From positions 1 to 7,402 of the forward strand of contig JAJYUV010000047.1 of NCBI GenBank assembly GCA_021792355.1: DNA of 7,402 nt, read 5' to 3'. Below are positions 5,459 through 7,402 of this stretch, in pieces. Source of the stretch: Thermoplasmata archaeon. Its GTDB lineage: Archaea > Thermoplasmatota > Thermoplasmata > Thermoplasmatales > GCA-001856825. Numbering within the stretch: the first letter of the stretch is position 1; each line of letters starts with the position of its first letter. Position numbers and translations under genes: made by a program. The notes beneath the pieces were generated by a model, which searched no databases, was not told where the DNA came from, and saw nothing but the letters and a program-made list of their open reading frames with translations.

Positions 5459-5517
5459 CGTATCCGGAACTAGGGGCACGTTATATGATTAATAAAATAG
5501 TTAAAGTAAATGATGTG

Positions 5518-5568
5518 ATATTGTCCCTGCCTTGGGTTGATTTCCCGAGAACCGGCCCGGGGCAATAT
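5518..5568. terminator. Possible bidirectional terminator hairpin
   Basis: ATATTGTCCC (5518-5527) can pair with GGGGCAATAT (5559-5568) over ten positions, with one G-U pair. The 31-base loop contains a smaller GGG/CCC pairing (5534-5536 with 5544-5546). T-rich DNA follows on each strand: ACTTTTAA at 5570-5577 on the + strand, and T-runs reading from about 5510 down to 5485 on the - strand. It lies exactly at the end of the leftward integrase unit. A terminator is the simplest reading. Confidence 0.35.
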
Positions 5569-5573
5569 TACTT

Positions 5574-5777
5574 TTAAGGATCCACTTCCGGCACTACGAG
5601 CACTTCAGTTTTAAGGTCAGATACTATCGCATCGATGACCTTCTGGAATGGACTGATGCCGTCAAGATATGCGATTGCCTTCAGGGTCCCGCTCTGCTTG
5701 GGTGTCAGCTTGAGCTCCCTGGTCTCCCCATCGATCGTAACCTTCAGGGTTATTTCAGATTCACTTATTCCTTGCAC
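5574..5777 (-). CDS. Small protein of unknown function downstream of integrase (67 aa; up to 118 aa)
   Basis: No family is recognised. The C-terminal 65 residues look like a compact fold: two strands (SEITLKVTIDGETRELKLT) followed by helices (SGTLKAIAYLDG, FQKVIDAIVSDLK) and a strand (TEVLVVPEV). The start is uncertain. GTG at 5777 has a perfect GGAGGTGA (5782-5789) with 7 bases from the GGAGG core, giving 67 aa. The frame stays open to an ATG at 5930 whose ATGA overlaps the integrase stop, giving 118 aa, with another ATG at 5876. The extra N-terminal part is rich in aromatics and Ser and looks less like a conserved domain. A role with the integrase, such as an excision or directionality factor, is suggested only by position. 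Confidence 0.68.
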   Translation of the reverse strand: MQGISESEITLKVTIDGETRELKLTPKQSGTLKAIAYLDGISPFQKVIDAIVSDLKTEVLVVPEVDP

Positions 5778-5926
5778 TTCCTCACCTCCTTTCCTTTGTT
5801 TGAATAAAGGAACGTAACTGCAGCTGAGAGAATTCGATGTTCTCATGTTCTCCTTGAATGATTCAAAAGGATCCATTTCTTTCCCTCTATATATGAACCA
5901 TGCAGGCGCATAGGAAGGTAGGAGAA

Positions 5927-7234
5927 TCATTCCTTCTCGACCCTCTTTCTAATCTCATCGAGCTTGCCGTCCTTCTCGAGCTTGAGAAGCAACGACGCCA
6001 GAAGATCAAGCCTTGATTCCTCGGGTAGATTATCCAGGGCCAATTTAATATCCTGACCAAACAGAGAGCTCTCTCTAATGGCATCCATGACCTTTATCCT
6101 GTGTTCCTCAGCCTTCATGAAGTCTTCAGGCCTGAGGGGCGTCCCACAATTGGAACAGAATCTTGCGCCTCCCGTGTTTACGGTATGGCATCTCTGACAT
6201 CTTCTTGCTGTCTTCGAGACAGGCTTCTTCAGCTCATCGTCGGTTATCGGTATATTGCTTGCCTTCAGGATCGCTATAATCTGGCCTTTGGAATCAAGAT
6301 GGGTGTAGTTATCAGCCATCTTATTGGAGCTCCAGCCCATCTGCCTGGTAAATACCTGGATAGGGATGTCGACCGCCATCCTGGTGGCCGCGCTGTGCCT
6401 GAAAAGGTGAGGAGAGATCTGCTTGTCTATGCCGGATCTCTTCTTGACCTTCCCGATCATAGCCCTGAGGTCATCATATGTCAGGTTGGATCCATGTCTC
6501 TCCTTCCCTATTCCAACAAACAGAAAACCCTTCTCGCTGAAGCTGTCTTTCAGGAAGTCCTTCAGGAAGTCCACGTATTGAGGGACCAGAACGACTGAAT
6601 CTCCAGTTACTACTACAGTACGCTGCCTGTAGTTCTTGGATCCTTCGCTTATATTCAGCGTAGCATAAAGACCATCCTGGGATAACTGGAAGTCCTTGAC
6701 CTTAAGACTTAGGAGCTCCGAGGCCCTTATCCCGCTATCCCAGAGAAGGGAAAGAATGGCTTTATCCCTGGAGTTTTTACAGGCCTTCAATAATGATTGC
6801 AGCTCCTCATAGGTTATCATCTGATCGGGCCGCTTGTATCTTGAACCGATCTTCTCTGCATGAATGTCGTTCCAGAACCTATCCAGGACCCCATCATTCG
6901 TGTACTTGACAAACTTCTTAAGTGTCTTCTTGAAATCTGAAATGGTGGACGGGCTGTATTTTGTATGCCTGGTAGTTGTCCTTTCCCGGAGATCTGAAAT
7001 GCATTTTATGACGTCCTCCCTGGAAGGCCTTAAGATCTTTGGGCCGAGTATCCCGGCAAGAATCAGGAGCCGCTCAAAATAGAAGTATTCACGGTGTTTC
7101 TTGATTCCGTTTCCTTCTACCAGGACAGAGACGAACTCGAATATTTTATCCTTGACACTTTCCGGCAGATCACTGTTCCTGAGCCTCTGCTTGACGCTTG
7201 TAACGTTTCGTTCGACGTCGTAAACCGGATTCAT
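5927..7234 (-). CDS. int: Tyrosine-family site-specific integrase with C-terminal zinc ribbon
   Basis: The product is 435 aa. An N-terminal SAM-like core-binding domain (about 15-125) precedes the catalytic domain, which shows Arg170 in DSGIRASELL, a probable hairpin Lys200, His276-X2-Arg279 (HLFRH), Trp301 (MGWSS) in the third box and the nucleophile Tyr310 (MADNYTHL). After it comes a zinc ribbon, Cys346-X2-Cys349-X10-Cys360-X2-Cys363, and a C-terminal helical, charged tail (about 372-435). The chemistry is strand cleavage and exchange at the 17-bp tRNA-Glu core, for integration and probably excision. All catalytic residues are present, so it should be active. The gene is intact and reads away from attR, with its start 42 bases from the core. 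The fused zinc ribbon is an added DNA- or protein-binding module and is not part of the minimal XerA/XerC-type enzyme. Confidence 0.95.
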   Translation of the reverse strand: MNPVYDVERNVTSVKQRLRNSDLPESVKDKIFEFVSVLVEGNGIKKHREYFYFERLLILAGILGPKILRPSREDVIKCISDLRERTTTRHTKYSPSTISDFKKTLKKFVKYTNDGVLDRFWNDIHAEKIGSRYKRPDQMITYEELQSLLKACKNSRDKAILSLLWDSGIRASELLSLKVKDFQLSQDGLYATLNISEGSKNYRQRTVVVTGDSVVLVPQYVDFLKDFLKDSFSEKGFLFVGIGKERHGSNLTYDDLRAMIGKVKKRSGIDKQISPHLFRHSAATRMAVDIPIQVFTRQMGWSSNKMADNYTHLDSKGQIIAILKASNIPITDDELKKPVSKTARRCQRCHTVNTGGARFCSNCGTPLRPEDFMKAEEHRIKVMDAIRESSLFGQDIKLALDNLPEESRLDLLASLLLKLEKDGKLDEIRKRVEKE

Positions 7235-7271
7235 AGCATAGCAATAAGATGGGGTAATATGAACCTATCGG

Positions 7272-7277
7272 TTATAA
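7272..7277 (-). promoter_or_regulatory. TATA-like box of int overlapping attR
   Basis: On the - strand GATTATAACC contains a TATA-like box centred near 7274.5, about 40 bases before the integrase ATG (7234), predicting initiation near 7249 and a short leader. Its upstream half lies in the att core, so the region where TFB would bind is tRNA-derived sequence. Bound integrase would cover the promoter, giving a simple autoregulation. The box is seen; its use is inferred. Confidence 0.45.
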
Positions 7278-7292
7278 TCCCGGTCGGAGCAT
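7276..7292 (+). repeat. attR core (17 bp)
   Basis: This is an exact second copy of the tRNA-Glu 3' end, without the rest of the tRNA. It lies 42 bases upstream of the integrase start codon. Sequence to its right (7293-7402) should be the original chromosomal DNA that followed the tRNA gene. Bases 7272-7277 also form the TATA-like box that best fits the integrase promoter, so attachment site and promoter overlap. Confidence 0.9.
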
Positions 7293-7402
7293 CATAACAT
7301 CTGTTACATTTAATTTCGAGAGAAAATCATTCTCTATATTCGCGGATGAGTTTTTGTAAATATGAAAAGTGCCCAATATGAAATCTTTTTAATCAATCAC
7401 AC
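7293..7402. other. Right chromosomal flank
   Basis: This is 110 bases of A/T-rich DNA after attR with no supported gene. It should be the sequence that directly followed tRNA-Glu before integration. It ends in a T-run (ATCTTTTTAATC) that may have served as the tRNA transcript terminator. Confidence 0.5.

Larger units (their letters stand above)
5189..5573. other. Repeat-rich intergenic region between converging units
   Basis: About 385 bases carry no convincing gene. The region holds a G-run inverted repeat (5277-5302), three direct copies of ATGRGTATCA (5363-5458) with one inverted half-site, and a long-loop inverted repeat (5518-5568) followed by T-rich DNA on both strands. Transcription from both sides ends here, so terminators are expected. 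The density of short repeats also fits a replication origin or a site for Rep, integrase or RHH binding. Confidence 0.6.
110..7292. mobile_element. Integrated plasmid-like element inserted in tRNA-Glu, complete with both attachment sites
   Basis: An exact 17-bp repeat lies at 110-126 (tRNA 3' end) and 7276-7292. The start-to-start distance is 7166 bp, which would be the size of the excised circle. A full-length tyrosine integrase lies immediately inside the right copy, and an AAA+ replication protein and RHH regulators lie between. The tRNA stays whole at the left end, as is usual for tRNA-targeting archaeal elements. The integrase gene is not split by the attachment site, so this is unlike SSV1-type viruses, where attP lies inside int; it matches elements with attP outside int. 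No structural or conjugation genes are recognisable, so an integrated plasmid is the best reading. That reading is inference, while the repeats and gene content are seen directly. Confidence 0.88.

Noticed and set aside
5485..5577. Rightward 30-aa frame before the end of the leftward unit
   Set aside because: The TATA-like sequence overlaps its ATG, there is no ribosome binding site, and the frame runs through the inverted repeat 5518-5568; probably chance.
6101..6598. 165-aa frame antisense to int
   Set aside because: Shadow frame; the opposite strand carries all the integrase catalytic motifs.

Overview
The window holds what looks like a complete, very compact integrative element of about 7.17 kb sitting in the 3' end of an archaeal tRNA-Glu(UUC) gene. 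The host is an archaeon. The tRNA has the archaeal form, A/T-rich TATA-like boxes lie at the expected distance from starts, ribosome binding sites match the archaeal/bacterial GGAGGTGAT core, and AGA/AGG/ATA codons are common. The gene style and the zinc-ribbon tyrosine integrase suggest Thermoplasmata (Thermoplasma-like), but this lineage call is an inference.

Layout: bases 1-125 are chromosomal and carry the tRNA gene. Its last 16 bases plus one more (110-126) are repeated exactly at 7276-7292, giving attL and attR; 7293-7402 is chromosome again. Between them lie three transcription units. (1) A leftward gene (216-1259) encodes a protein with two predicted ribbon-helix-helix (RHH) segments in tandem and an unknown C-terminal part. 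(2) A rightward operon starts from the same divergent promoter region at about 1293: a 60-aa RHH protein, a 32-residue reading frame, a 792-aa AAA+ replication protein (Walker A/B, internal DNA repeat array, C-terminal winged helix), an unknown 164-aa protein, and a run of tiny overlapping genes (57 aa; 59-aa C2H2 zinc finger; 48-aa two-helix membrane protein apparently starting at ACG; 63-aa winged helix). (3) A leftward unit starts right beside attR with the integrase (5927-7234) and ends with a small protein of 67 to 118 aa. The two long units converge on a gene-poor stretch (about 5189-5573) rich in short direct and inverted repeats.

Working model (inference): the AAA+ protein drives replication from one of two repeat clusters (3362-3520 inside its own gene, or 5277-5569 between the converging units). 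The RHH proteins regulate copy number and/or the divergent promoter, and the integrase moves the circle in and out of tRNA-Glu. No capsid, portal, conjugation, primase, polymerase or toxin gene is recognisable, so it reads as an integrated plasmid rather than a virus, though a virus satellite cannot be excluded. Several genes are too short or have unusual starts (TTG, GTG, ACG) and would be missed by ordinary gene calling.
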